The translations under genes and the position numbers were made by a program. Below the pieces are notes generated by a model. The model worked only from the letters and a program-made list of their open reading frames with translations. It ran no database searches and had not been told where the DNA came from. 64,000 nucleotides of DNA from Planctomycetota bacterium (lineage in GTDB: Bacteria > Planctomycetota > Phycisphaerae > Phycisphaerales > UBA1924), in assembly GCA_013285505.1 (NCBI GenBank), contig CP053450.1:2402796-2466795 (forward strand). Reading direction: 5' to 3'. Below, in pieces: positions 27,328 to 36,255 of the stretch; within the stretch, counting starts at the first letter, position 1; every line of letters begins with the position of its first letter.

Positions 27328-29578
27328 ATGTTGCGATCCACCACGATTCGTCGCCTCACGGTCCTCGCGGCCATGGGGCTCTCGTCGCTCGTCGCGTCCG
27401 CTCAGGTCGAGGTGACCGGCCAGGTGGGGCAGTGGTCTGAGCAGATCTGGACCTCCGCCAAGTCGGGCGACACGCGCGAACTCGACGCGATGCTGCGCGA
27501 GCTCCGGGAACGCGAGGCCACACCCCTCGCCGCGGGCATCGCCGGCGATGTGCAGCGCTACGGGCTGAACATCACCAAGCGTGAGGCCGACCGCCAGAGC
27601 CGCATCGCCGAGGCCCGCACCGAACTCCAGGAGCGGCTGATCGAGGCGAACGACGACCCGGCGGGCTTCAAGCTCGGCGAGGCGATGGTCTTGGCGATGG
27701 AGCTGGTCGAGCTGCACGGCGGGCTGCTGCTGGCCGACGATCTGATGGCCGACCCGCTGATGAGCGAGGCGATCAACCGCGCCGACGCCGCGGCACGCCA
27801 GGCCGAGAGCGCGGGTGAGTGGCTCAAGGCCAGCGAACTGTTCTACCGCCTGCACGTCCTCTTCGACATCGACAAGCGCTACCAGACCGAGATCGACCGT
27901 CTGAGCCGCCGGCTGGAGATGGTCCGGCTCTACGCCCCGGAGCACTACTGGAGCATGCGCAACGACCGTCGTCTTGAGGCGGGCGAGTCGGCCCTGCCGC
28001 CGTACAACGCGACGGGTGACAGCTACGAAGAGAAGCTCGCGGGTCTCGACAAGTGGGTCATCATCCAGTCGATCAGCATCGCGGGCACCCGCCACGTGGA
28101 CGGGCAGGCGATCCGCCAGATGATCAGCGCCGGAATCGAGGGGGTTGAGACGATGGTCACGACCTCCGATCTCGCCGAGACCTTTACGGGTCTGCAGGAC
28201 TCGATGGCGAAGCAGGCGTTTCTCAAGAACCTCGACGCGATCCGCCAGCAGTGGCGGCAGCCGAAGGACCGGCTCGACCAGCGCGACCTCGGCCGGCTGA
28301 TGGACGAACTGACGGAGCTGTCCGAGCAGACCGTCGGCATCCCCAAGGAGGCCGTGCTCCACGAATTCGGCAACGGGGCGATGACAGTCTTGGACGACTA
28401 TTCCACGATCATCTGGCCCGACCAGGTCCGCCGCTTCGAGCGGAACACGCAGGGCGAGTTCGTGGGGATCGGCGTCTCGATCCAGTACGACGAGCTCATG
28501 CAGATCAAGGTCGCCACGCCGCTGGAGGGCTCGCCGGCGCAGCGCGCCGGCGTCCGCACCGACGACGTCATTGTCTCGGTCAACGGCGACTCCACGACCG
28601 GCTTCACGCTCGACCAGGCGGTTGACGTGATCACCGGCCCCAAGAACACCAAGGTCACCATCGGCGTCGAGCGTGAAGAGGACGGCGAGACGGTCGGGAG
28701 AGAATTCACCATCGTTCGGTCGGTCATCAAGCTCGGCAGCGTCAAGGGCTGGAAGCGCTCGGGTGCCGGCGAGGACGACTGGAACTGGTTTGTCGATCCC
28801 GACAGCGGCATCGGCTACGTCAGGCTCTCCCAGTTCACCGCCAGCACCGCCGAGGACCTCGACCTCGCGATCAACGAGATGACCCGGCAGGGGCTCCGGG
28901 GGCTCGTGCTCGATCTCCGGTTCAACCCCGGCGGCCTGCTCGATCAGGCGGTGGACGTCGTGGGCGAGTTCGTCCCGTCGGGCGTGGTCGTCACCACCGA
29001 AGACGCCAACGGGGCACTCACCGCCACCGAGCCGCGTCAAGAAGGGCTCCGGCAGGCTCGGGGACATCCCGGTCGCGGTGCTGGTCAACCCCGGCTCTGC
29101 GTCGGCCAGCGAGATCGTCGCCGGTGCCCTGCAGGACTACGCCGCACGCGGCCAGATCGACGCGATCGTGATCGGCCAGCGCAGCTTCGGCAAGGGCAGC
29201 GTCCAGAACGCCTGGCCCCTCAACACGAAGGCTCGGGCCCTGCTCAAGGTCACCACGCAGTACTACCGCCTGCCCAACGGCCGGCTGATCCATCGCCGCC
29301 CCGGCCTGACCGACTGGGGCATCGAGCCCGACCTGGCTGTGGACATGTTGCCGTCGCAGAACCAGGAGGCCCTCACGCTCCGGCGTGACGCCGACGTGCT
29401 GCCGCTGGATGAGAACGGCGAGATCATGGTGACCGAGGAGCCCCGGGCCAACCCGGACGATCTCTTGGCCAAGGGCATCGACGTGCAGCTTGAGACGGCG
29501 GTCGTGCTGCTCAAGTGCCGGGCGGCGGGTTTGCAGGAAGCGCGGGCGGCGGTCGAGGGTGCCGGGAGCGGCGCCTGA
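27328..29578 (+). CDS. Secreted C-terminal processing peptidase (S41) with PDZ domain, frameshifted
   Basis: ATG 27328 starts a signal peptide (LTVLAAMGLSSLVASAQ), a helical N-terminal region of about 350 residues, a PDZ domain (residues about 370-450, VGIGVSIQYDELMQIKVATPL) and the S41 core: VRLSQFTASTAEDL, RGLVLDLRFNPGGLL. The frame breaks between 29030 and 29065; the other frame continues LGDIPVAVLVNPGSASASE with the catalytic Ser, then QRSFGKGSVQ with the catalytic Lys, ending at 29578. The Ser-Lys dyad is therefore encoded. It degrades or trims periplasmic proteins. The helical N-terminal extension is longer than in CtpA-type enzymes. Confidence 0.88.
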
Positions 29579-29650
29579 GCCGCGGGCACGGTTCTCGGAC
29601 CGGGCCGGGCCGGGTCGGGTCGGTGAAGCGAGTCTGAGCGCAATCTGGGC

Positions 29651-29677
29651 GCACGCGGTGTGTGGCACACCGCGTGC
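29651..29677. promoter_or_regulatory. Perfect 11-bp inverted repeat upstream of the pyruvate dehydrogenase operon
   Basis: GCACGCGGTGT, a five-base loop (GTGGC), then ACACCGCGTGC. It lies in the 260-base gap between the S41 protease gene and pdhA and is not followed by a T run, so an operator or a weak terminator are both possible. A TATAGGG-type sequence occurs about 15 bases downstream. Apart from this nothing else was recognised in 29579-29838. Confidence 0.45.
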
Positions 29678-29838
29678 GGCCCTCCTACGCTATAGGGCGT
29701 ACCACACGGCGGTGCTATCGGGTTTTGTTTGTGCGAGCGTCGGTCGCCGGACGATCACCATCGTTCCGGCGCGATCCGAGAGCTGCGCACGCATCTCGTC
29801 GATACGTTGATTCGGTAGCACCACACCGGGAGCCCAGC

Positions 29839-30957
29839 ATGACCCAGGCATCCGCGAGCACCAAGAGCCCGCAATCCACCGGCAAGCCTTCCGACGGCCT
29901 GTCCGACGACACGCTCCGCAAGTGGCTCTACGACATGCAACTGATCCGGGAGTTCGAGACCCGGACGATGCAGGCGTACCAGCAGGCCAAGATCGGCGGC
30001 TTCTGCCACATCTATTCAGGCCAGGAAGCCTGCGCTGTCGGCACCATCAACAGTGTCAACCAGGACGACCCGGTCGTTCTCGCCTACCGCGACCACGGCC
30101 ACGCGCTGGCCCGCGGCATGCACCCCCGCGCGTGCATGGCCGAGATGTACGGCAAGCTCGAGGGCTGCGCCAAGGGCAAGGGCGGGTCGATGCACATGTT
30201 CGACAAACCCAACTGGCTCTTCGGCGGTCACGGCATCGTCGGCGCACAGACGCCGCTCGGTGCCGGCCTCGCCTTTGCCGCCCGCTATGAGTGGGAGGTG
30301 CTCGGCAAGGGCAAGAAGAAGGTCGCGCTGTGCTACCTCGGCGACGGTGCGATCGACCAGGGTGCCTTCCACGAGGCCCTCAACCTGGCCTCGCTGTTCA
30401 GCATCCCCGTCATCTACATCATCGAGAACAACGGCTACTCGATGGGCACGGCGATCCACCGCCACACGGCCAACCACGAGAACCTCATCTCCCGGGGCCA
30501 GTCCTACGGCATCAAGAGCATCGAGATCGACGGCTTCGATATCGTCGATGTCTACGACCAGTTCAAGCCGCTCGCCGACGAGTGCCGCGACCTGCAGCGT
30601 CCCGGCTTTGTTGACCTCAAGACCTACCGCTACATGGGTCACTCCATGTCCGACCCGCAGAAGTACCGCACCAAGGACGAGGTCGACACATGGAAGGAGA
30701 AGGACTCGATCGCGGCCCTCGCCTCCCGCCTCATGACGGCCAAGAGCGACGGCGGGCGCGAGTGCCTGAGCGAGGACGACTGGAAGGCCATGCGTTCGGA
30801 GATCGCCGAGATCGTGCGTGACGCGGTGCAGTTTGCCGAGAACGGCACGGACCCCGACGTCGGGGCCGAGCTCTACAGCGATGTCTACATCCACCCCGTG
30901 CCCAACCTCAGCCCGATGGGCGACTACATCCACGGCGACAAGAACCCGCTGCTCTGA
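29839..30957 (+). CDS. pdhA: Pyruvate dehydrogenase E1 component, alpha subunit
   Basis: A 372-residue thiamine-diphosphate enzyme subunit that decarboxylates pyruvate. The ThDP motif GDGAIDQGAFHEALNLAS starts at Gly168 and ends with IIENN. RDHGHALARGMHP, GKGGSMHMFD and GGHGIVGAQTPLG are E1-alpha signatures, and the phosphorylation-loop region RYMGHSMSDPQKYR is conserved. Length and layout match the alpha2-beta2 type E1. The ATG at 29839 follows GGGAGCC; longer frames would enter the leader. First gene of a three-gene operon with pdhB 23 bases downstream. Confidence 0.95.
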   Translation: MTQASASTKSPQSTGKPSDGLSDDTLRKWLYDMQLIREFETRTMQAYQQAKIGGFCHIYSGQEACAVGTINSVNQDDPVVLAYRDHGHALARGMHPRACMAEMYGKLEGCAKGKGGSMHMFDKPNWLFGGHGIVGAQTPLGAGLAFAARYEWEVLGKGKKKVALCYLGDGAIDQGAFHEALNLASLFSIPVIYIIENNGYSMGTAIHRHTANHENLISRGQSYGIKSIEIDGFDIVDVYDQFKPLADECRDLQRPGFVDLKTYRYMGHSMSDPQKYRTKDEVDTWKEKDSIAALASRLMTAKSDGGRECLSEDDWKAMRSEIAEIVRDAVQFAENGTDPDVGAELYSDVYIHPVPNLSPMGDYIHGDKNPLL

Positions 30958-30980
30958 GCACGCCCACGAGAGGAACACCG

Positions 30981-32069
30981 ATGACCACCCTGACCGCACC
31001 CACCCCTCCCGGCGCGACCCGTCACGATCACCCCGCCCTTCCCGGCGGCTACGCCGTGCCCGACTTCGACAAGCCGCTCCCGCCCCGCGAGGGCGACCGC
31101 GAGATCCAGTACCGCGAGGCGCTCCGTGAGGCCATGAGCGAGGAGATGCGCCGCGACGAGCGGGTCTTCCTCATCGGCGAAGAGGTCGCCGAGTACAACG
31201 GCGCGTACAAGGTCTCGCAGGGCATGCTTGATGAGTTCGGCGCTAAGCGCATCATCGACAGCCCCATCAGCGAGAACGGCTTCGCCGGCATGAGCATCGG
31301 TGCGGCGATGTACGGCCTCCGCCCCATCGTCGAGTTCATGAGCTGGTCCTTCAGCTTCGTCGCCGCCGACGCCATCCTCAACAACGCCCCCAAGATGCTC
31401 TACATGTCCGGCGGGCAGTGGGGCTGCCCGATCGTCTTCCGCGGCAACGATGGTGCCGGCGGCCAGCTTGCCTCGACCCACTCCTGGTGCGTCGAGGGCC
31501 TGTACGCCAACGTTCCCGGCCTCAAGATCGCCATCCCCTCCAACCCATACGACGCCAAGGGATTGCTCAAGACCGCCATCCTCGACCCCGATCCGGTCTT
31601 CTTCCTCGAGTCTGAACGCATGCTCGGCGACAAGGCCCACGTCCCCGAGGAGGAGTACTACATCCCCTTCGGCAAGGCCCGCCTCGTCCGCGAGGGCGGC
31701 GACTGCACGATCATCTCGTGGGGCCGGCCGGTCAACTTCGCCGCAGAGGCCTGCGAGCGGCTCGCCGCCGACGGCATCGAGTGCGACCTGCTCGACATGC
31801 GGACCATCCGTCCGCTCGACATGGATGCCGTGGTCGAGAGCATCAAGAAGACCAACCGTATCGTGATCGTGGACCAGTCCTGGCCCTTCGGCGGCGTCGC
31901 GAGCGAGGTGATCTCGCAGATCACCGAGCAGGCGTTCGACTGGCTCGACGCCCCGCCGGTCCGCGTCAACACCGCCGACGTCCCTACGCCCTACGCCAAG
32001 GGCCTCGAGTCGGCGTACCTGCCCAACCCCGACCGCATCTACGACGCGGTCAAGCAGTGCACCGCCTGA
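30981..32069 (+). CDS. pdhB: Pyruvate dehydrogenase E1 component, beta subunit
   Basis: A 362-residue partner of PdhA. The opening REIQYREALREAMSEEMRRDERVFLIGEEVAEYNGAY, FGAKRIIDSPISENGFAGMSIG and RPIVEFMSWSF segments are E1-beta hallmarks; the C-terminal transketolase domain has RTIRPLDMDAVVESIKKTNRIVIV. There is an N-terminal extension of about 35 residues before the core. A ribosome-binding site GAGAGGA precedes the ATG. It lies between pdhA and pdhC, so the E1 heterotetramer and E2 are produced together. Confidence 0.95.
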   Translation: MTTLTAPTPPGATRHDHPALPGGYAVPDFDKPLPPREGDREIQYREALREAMSEEMRRDERVFLIGEEVAEYNGAYKVSQGMLDEFGAKRIIDSPISENGFAGMSIGAAMYGLRPIVEFMSWSFSFVAADAILNNAPKMLYMSGGQWGCPIVFRGNDGAGGQLASTHSWCVEGLYANVPGLKIAIPSNPYDAKGLLKTAILDPDPVFFLESERMLGDKAHVPEEEYYIPFGKARLVREGGDCTIISWGRPVNFAAEACERLAADGIECDLLDMRTIRPLDMDAVVESIKKTNRIVIVDQSWPFGGVASEVISQITEQAFDWLDAPPVRVNTADVPTPYAKGLESAYLPNPDRIYDAVKQCTA

Positions 32070-32141
32070 CCCACCCCCCGATCGACCCGCGACTACGCCC
32101 AGCAGACCGTTCGCCCCGTCCGACGCCACGAGGAACCGACC

Positions 32142-33500
32142 ATGCCCATCGAAGTCACCATGCCACGTCTCTCCGACACGATGGAGCAGGGCACAGTCGT
32201 GAAGTGGTACGTGAAAGAGGGCGACACCATCGCCGCGGGCGACCTGATCGCCGACATCGAGACCGACAAGGCGACCATGGAGCTCCAGTCCTTCGACGAG
32301 GGCACCATCGCCAAGATCGTCGCGCCGGAGGGCGAGACCGTCGCCATCGGTTCGCTGATCTGCCTGATCGCCGGCGACGGTGAGTCGGTCGAAGACGCCG
32401 CGGCGGGAGCCTCGGCCGCGGGCAGCAGCAGCGCCAAGCAGGCTGGCGGCGAAGACGCCCCGGCTGCGCCCACGGAGTCCGCCACTGCCGTCGCCGAGCC
32501 GCCGGCGCAGAAGACCACGACGCACTCATCCAACGGGGCATCCAGCCAGAACGGCAGCGGCGAGCGCATCTTCGTCTCGCCTCTGGCCCGCAAGATCGCC
32601 GCGGAGCGGGGCCTCGACTTGGCGACCATCGAGGGCTCGGGCCCCTCAGGCCGTATCGTCAAGAAGGACGTTGAGGGCGCCGGCCGGGGGACAGGCCAGG
32701 CCGCGGCGCAGACCGCTTCGGCCTCCGGCTCCGCGGCCGCCTCCCCAGAACCCGTGCTCACGTTCGCTGCGGGCGAACTCGAAGACCGGACGGTCCCGCT
32801 CTCCAACATGCGGGCGACCATCGCCAAGCGGCTCGTCGAGTCCAAGACCACGATCCCGCACTACCAGGTCACCGTCAGCGTGCGTCTCGATTCGCTCATG
32901 GCCCTTCGGGCCGAGCTCAACGAGCAGCTCGCGGATCAGGGCGTCAAGCTCAGTGTCAACGACTTCCTCGTCCGTGCTTGCGCCGTGGCGATGCATCAGC
33001 ACCCGTTCGTCAACAGCTCTTGGGTCGATCAGGGACCCTCGATTCAGCTCCACAGCCGCGTCAACGTCGGGGTCGCGATCTCGCTCCCGGCCGAGCGTGG
33101 CGGGGGCCTCGTCGTCGCCAGCATCCGCGACGCCGACCGTGTCGGCCTCCGGCAGATCTCGGGCGAGACTAAGCGCCTGGCGAAGAAGGCCCGCGACAAG
33201 GGGCTTTCTGTCGAGGAGATGTCCGGCTCGACGTTCACGATCTCCAACCTCGGCATGTTCGGCGTCGATCACTTCACGGCCATCATCAACCCGCCCAACG
33301 CCGCGATCCTCGCCGTGGGTCAGGCCATCGAGAAGCCCTTCGTCGAACAGGATGAAGACGGCGACTCGATCCTCGTCGTCGGGCACGAGATGTCCATGAC
33401 GATGTCCAGCGACCACCGCATCATCGATGGCGCCATGGCGGCCGAATATCTTCAGACCGTCAAGGGTTTGTTGGAGAGACCGGCCTCGCTGCTGGTCTAA
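32142..33500 (+). CDS. pdhC: Dihydrolipoamide acetyltransferase (E2) of pyruvate dehydrogenase
   Basis: A 452-residue protein with one N-terminal lipoyl domain (DIETDKATMELQSF, lipoylated Lys43), an Ala/Pro/Ser-rich linker, a peripheral subunit-binding domain (FVSPLARKIAAERGLDLATIEGSGPSGRIVKKDV, about residues 145-180) and the acetyltransferase core ending with the active-site SSDHRIIDGAMAAEYL (His425, Asp429). It moves acetyl groups to CoA and builds the complex core. No dihydrolipoamide dehydrogenase (E3) gene follows, so E3 must be encoded elsewhere. Confidence 0.95.
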   Translation: MPIEVTMPRLSDTMEQGTVVKWYVKEGDTIAAGDLIADIETDKATMELQSFDEGTIAKIVAPEGETVAIGSLICLIAGDGESVEDAAAGASAAGSSSAKQAGGEDAPAAPTESATAVAEPPAQKTTTHSSNGASSQNGSGERIFVSPLARKIAAERGLDLATIEGSGPSGRIVKKDVEGAGRGTGQAAAQTASASGSAAASPEPVLTFAAGELEDRTVPLSNMRATIAKRLVESKTTIPHYQVTVSVRLDSLMALRAELNEQLADQGVKLSVNDFLVRACAVAMHQHPFVNSSWVDQGPSIQLHSRVNVGVAISLPAERGGGLVVASIRDADRVGLRQISGETKRLAKKARDKGLSVEEMSGSTFTISNLGMFGVDHFTAIINPPNAAILAVGQAIEKPFVEQDEDGDSILVVGHEMSMTMSSDHRIIDGAMAAEYLQTVKGLLERPASLLV

Positions 33501-33560
33501 CCAGCCGCCCGAGAGAGGAGCCCCGCCCTGGCAGACCGCTCCGAACAATCAGGACAGTCG

Positions 33561-33956
33561 ATGCTCATCGGCCCCGGCATCCCCGAGCGGGACGGCCTCC
33601 GCCTCGCCGAACTCCCCGAGCCCGGTGAGGTGCCCCCCCAGGTCGAAGGAAGGCGGCTCCTGCTCCGCCTCGTGATCGCGTTCTGCCTGGCACTCTTCCT
33701 TGCGGCGGTCTGCTTCGTCGTGCTGCCCTCGCTGGGTATCGACATCCCAGCCTACATACCCCTCCTGGCGATGCTCGTCATCGCCATCGCCGCCCTGATG
33801 ACCGCCAGCGCAGAGGGCCAGCTCCCGCCTATGGGGTCCAAGCCCTCGACCGATCCCCGCGAAGGCGACTCCGCTGGGTGCAATGACGGCCGCGCCGTCG
33901 GTTGTTGCCCCGGCCCGCGCCCGCCGCGGTTCCTCCGCGAGCCCCCCAAGCGGTAG
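33561..33956 (+). CDS. Small two-helix membrane protein of unknown function
   Basis: A 131-residue protein with about 30 soluble N-terminal residues, two adjacent membrane helices (about residues 35-56 and 62-82) and a polar, Cys/Pro-containing tail. ATG 33561 has AGGA eight bases upstream; a CTG further upstream next to GAGAGGAG is a possible alternative start. No family is recognised. It follows pdhC by 60 bases and precedes rsmH by 44, so it could belong to either unit. Confidence 0.55.
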   Translation: MLIGPGIPERDGLRLAELPEPGEVPPQVEGRRLLLRLVIAFCLALFLAAVCFVVLPSLGIDIPAYIPLLAMLVIAIAALMTASAEGQLPPMGSKPSTDPREGDSAGCNDGRAVGCCPGPRPPRFLREPPKR

Positions 33957-34000
33957 ACAAGCCGGTAGATCGGCCGCGGCGGCGCTAAGCTGACGCCAGC

Positions 34001-34921
34001 GTGAGCCCTCCACAGCACATCCCGGTTCTGCCCGCCGAGATCCTCGACGCGCTCTCCCCGAACCCCGGGGAAACCTACGTTGATTGCACCGCGGGTCTCG
34101 GCGGCCACGCCGCGTCGATCGCGCCGCACCTGCCCCCCGGCGGCCGGGTCGTCCTCAACGATCTCGACGCGATTAACCTCGCCCACGCCATTGGCCACGC
34201 AGAGTCAGCGGCCCCGGGTGTGGAGGTCACGGGCTTTCACGGCAATTTTGCGGCCCTCCCCGGACAACTGGTCAGAGAGGGCCTCCAGGCCGACATGGTC
34301 CTGGCGGATCTGGGGTTCGCGTCCAACCAGATGAGCGATCCGGCCCGCGGCTTTGCCTTCTCCACCGACGGCCCGCTCGACATGCGGCTCGATCCCTCCA
34401 GGGGCATGACCGCCCGCGAGCTGCTCGAGACTCTCCCCGAAGCCGAACTGGTCCGGATCCTCCGCGAGTACGGCGAGGAGAAGGCCGCCCGACCGATCGC
34501 GCGAAAGATTGTCGCTGCGCGGGCGGAGGGGTCGATATCGACAACTGGCCAGCTCGCCGCCCTCGTGCGGAGCGTGGTCCGGAGCGGCGGGGCGATCAAC
34601 CCGGCCACCCGGACATTCCAGGCGTTCCGTATCGCGGTCAACGACGAACTGGGTTCGCTCGAAGGGCTGCTCGCCGCCGTGGAACGGGCAGCAAGGTCAA
34701 CAGGGGAAGGCTGGCTCGCAGCCGGCGCGAGGGTCGCGATCGTGAGCTTCCATTCGCTCGAGGACAGGCTGGTCAAACAGTCGTTCGCCCGACTCGAGCA
34801 GCGGGGTCTTGCCGAGATGGTCGGAGAGCAGCCGACCGTCCCGTCCGAGGCGGAAGTACACGACAACCCACGCTCACGTTCGGCGAAACTGCGGACAATC
34901 CGCGTCATCGCCAACACGTGA
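34001..34921 (+). CDS. rsmH: 16S rRNA (cytosine-1402-N4)-methyltransferase
   Basis: A 306-residue SAM-dependent enzyme modifying C1402 in the ribosomal P site. HIPVLPAEILDALSP, YVDCTAGLGGHAASI (SAM motif), DLGFASNQMSDPARGFAFS, GPLDMRLD and IVSFHSLEDRLVKQSF are all family signatures. The usual Gly-Thr-Gly-Gly motif is changed to CTAGLGGH, which keeps the glycines. It starts at GTG 34001. In most bacteria rsmH opens the division/cell-wall cluster before ftsL and ftsI; here a LysM gene is interposed but the order is otherwise kept. Confidence 0.94.
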   Translation: MSPPQHIPVLPAEILDALSPNPGETYVDCTAGLGGHAASIAPHLPPGGRVVLNDLDAINLAHAIGHAESAAPGVEVTGFHGNFAALPGQLVREGLQADMVLADLGFASNQMSDPARGFAFSTDGPLDMRLDPSRGMTARELLETLPEAELVRILREYGEEKAARPIARKIVAARAEGSISTTGQLAALVRSVVRSGGAINPATRTFQAFRIAVNDELGSLEGLLAAVERAARSTGEGWLAAGARVAIVSFHSLEDRLVKQSFARLEQRGLAEMVGEQPTVPSEAEVHDNPRSRSAKLRTIRVIANT

Positions 34922-34935
34922 GCCGCGCAGGTCTG

Positions 34936-34945
34936 TATAGTCTCC
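34936..34945 (+). promoter_or_regulatory. Possible -10 element before the LysM gene
   Basis: The ten bases TATAGTCTCC are identical to those at 13231-13240 before the OmpA-type gene. They lie about 65 bases before the preferred GTG start. No clear -35 box is seen. Confidence 0.3.
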
Positions 34946-35009
34946 CGCCGAAGCCATGGTTGGCGCAGGCGGGGTCAGAGAGTCTTTCGCGAAAAGCAGG
35001 GATGCTGTC

Positions 35010-35921
35010 GTGAACCGAGAACAGAAGATCGCACTTATCGTCGGGTTTGCTGTCGTCCTCGTGGTGGGGGTGTTGGTCAGCGACCACCTCTCCGGGGCAC
35101 GAAACCTCCAGCTCGCCGACGCCACCGAGGGCGACGCCGGCCGTATCGAGGCGGCCCCCATCGCCTACCTCCCGGACCGCGACCGCAACGTCCCCAGTAT
35201 CGCCTCGTCCGCCCCTGAACGCGACGCCGCGGTGCAGCCGATCATCACCCTGCCCGAAGCCTCGCCAGAGCCCTTCACCTTCGCCCAGGGAGGCAGCGGC
35301 CAGCAGTCGCCCCTCGGCGAGGTGCTCCGAGCCGGCGACGCGGACGCCCAGCAGTCGCCGCCCGAGAGCCCGACATGGAAAGACTCGCTCCGAGGCCTCG
35401 GCGAGCAGATCGCCCGGGGCCTCGACAACGGCGTCCGTGAGGCCGCCGTCGTCGAGCGGGCCGACGACCGATCCGCCGTCTCCGGCCTCCCCAGCCAGGC
35501 ACGCCCGGTCGAGGTCGAGCCCGTCGCCAAGCCGGTCCGGCACGTCGTTCAGGCCAACGAATCGCTCTACAAGATCGCGAAGCGCTACCTCGGCGATGGC
35601 AACCGGTGGCGTGAACTCGCGGCCGCGAACACCGGCAAGGTCGGCAAGGACGGCTCGGTCCGCACCGGTGTCTCGCTCGTGATTCCTGGTGCAACACCCC
35701 GCGCGACCCCGCCGGTGCGCACGCCCGAGTCCGCCCCGGCGAGAACCTCAACACCGATTCGCTACACGGTCAAGAAGAACGACTCGCTCAGCGAGATCTC
35801 GCAGCGGTATCTCGGGACCACCAAGCGCATGGCGGAGATCATCGCCGCCAACCGCTCGCAGATCGACGACCCCGACGACATCCGCATCGGCATGGTCCTG
35901 ACCATCCCCGCCAAGTCCTGA
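35010..35921 (+). CDS. Membrane-anchored protein with two LysM domains
   Basis: A 303-residue protein: an N-terminal anchor (EQKIALIVGFAVVLVVGVLVSDHL), a disordered Pro/Ala/Glu-rich periplasmic region of about 150 residues, then two LysM modules (RHVVQANESLYKIAKRYLGD at about 172, and YTVKKNDSLSEISQRYLG at about 252). LysM binds the glycan backbone of peptidoglycan. GTG 35010 is chosen since it begins right at the anchor; the ATG at 34956 would add 18 residues without a ribosome-binding site. Placed between rsmH and the ftsL-like gene, it is likely a division or wall-remodelling factor; that role is inferred. Confidence 0.85.
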   Translation: MNREQKIALIVGFAVVLVVGVLVSDHLSGARNLQLADATEGDAGRIEAAPIAYLPDRDRNVPSIASSAPERDAAVQPIITLPEASPEPFTFAQGGSGQQSPLGEVLRAGDADAQQSPPESPTWKDSLRGLGEQIARGLDNGVREAAVVERADDRSAVSGLPSQARPVEVEPVAKPVRHVVQANESLYKIAKRYLGDGNRWRELAAANTGKVGKDGSVRTGVSLVIPGATPRATPPVRTPESAPARTSTPIRYTVKKNDSLSEISQRYLGTTKRMAEIIAANRSQIDDPDDIRIGMVLTIPAKS

Positions 35922-35936
35922 TCGGAGGGGAACGCC

Positions 35937-36254
35937 GTGTTCGCCAAGGTCGCCATTGTCATCCTCGCGCTCGGCATCTGCGCGTGCAGTCTGCTCGCCC
36001 TGCGGCAGGCCCGTCTCCAGGCCGCCAACGAGCTTGCCGAGGCCAGGCTCCGCGTCCGGGCGATCGATGAACGAGTCAGCCGTGCCCGCACCGCCATCGC
36101 CCGGCTCGTCACGCCCGAGCAGGTTGAGTCCATGACCGAGTGGATTGACGAACCGCTCGTGCCGCTCGCGTCGCAGCAGCACCTGCCGCCGCCCTCCGAC
36201 GAGGCCGCCGAACTGCTCACATCCGCCGCACCACTGGCCGCCGGAGAGCACTGA
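35937..36254 (+). CDS. Small bitopic coiled-coil protein, FtsL-like by position
   Basis: A 105-residue protein with a membrane helix at residues 3-20 and a following charged helix (RQARLQAANELAEARLRVRAIDERVSRAR) with leucine-zipper-like spacing. Size, topology and the position directly before the transpeptidase gene are those of FtsL, which links FtsB/FtsQ and activates the septal synthase. Sequence alone does not prove it, as FtsL is poorly conserved. GTG start at 35937 behind a good GGAGGGG ribosome-binding site. One base separates its stop from the next ATG. Confidence 0.65.
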   Translation: MFAKVAIVILALGICACSLLALRQARLQAANELAEARLRVRAIDERVSRARTAIARLVTPEQVESMTEWIDEPLVPLASQQHLPPPSDEAAELLTSAAPLAAGEH

Positions 36255-36255
36255 T

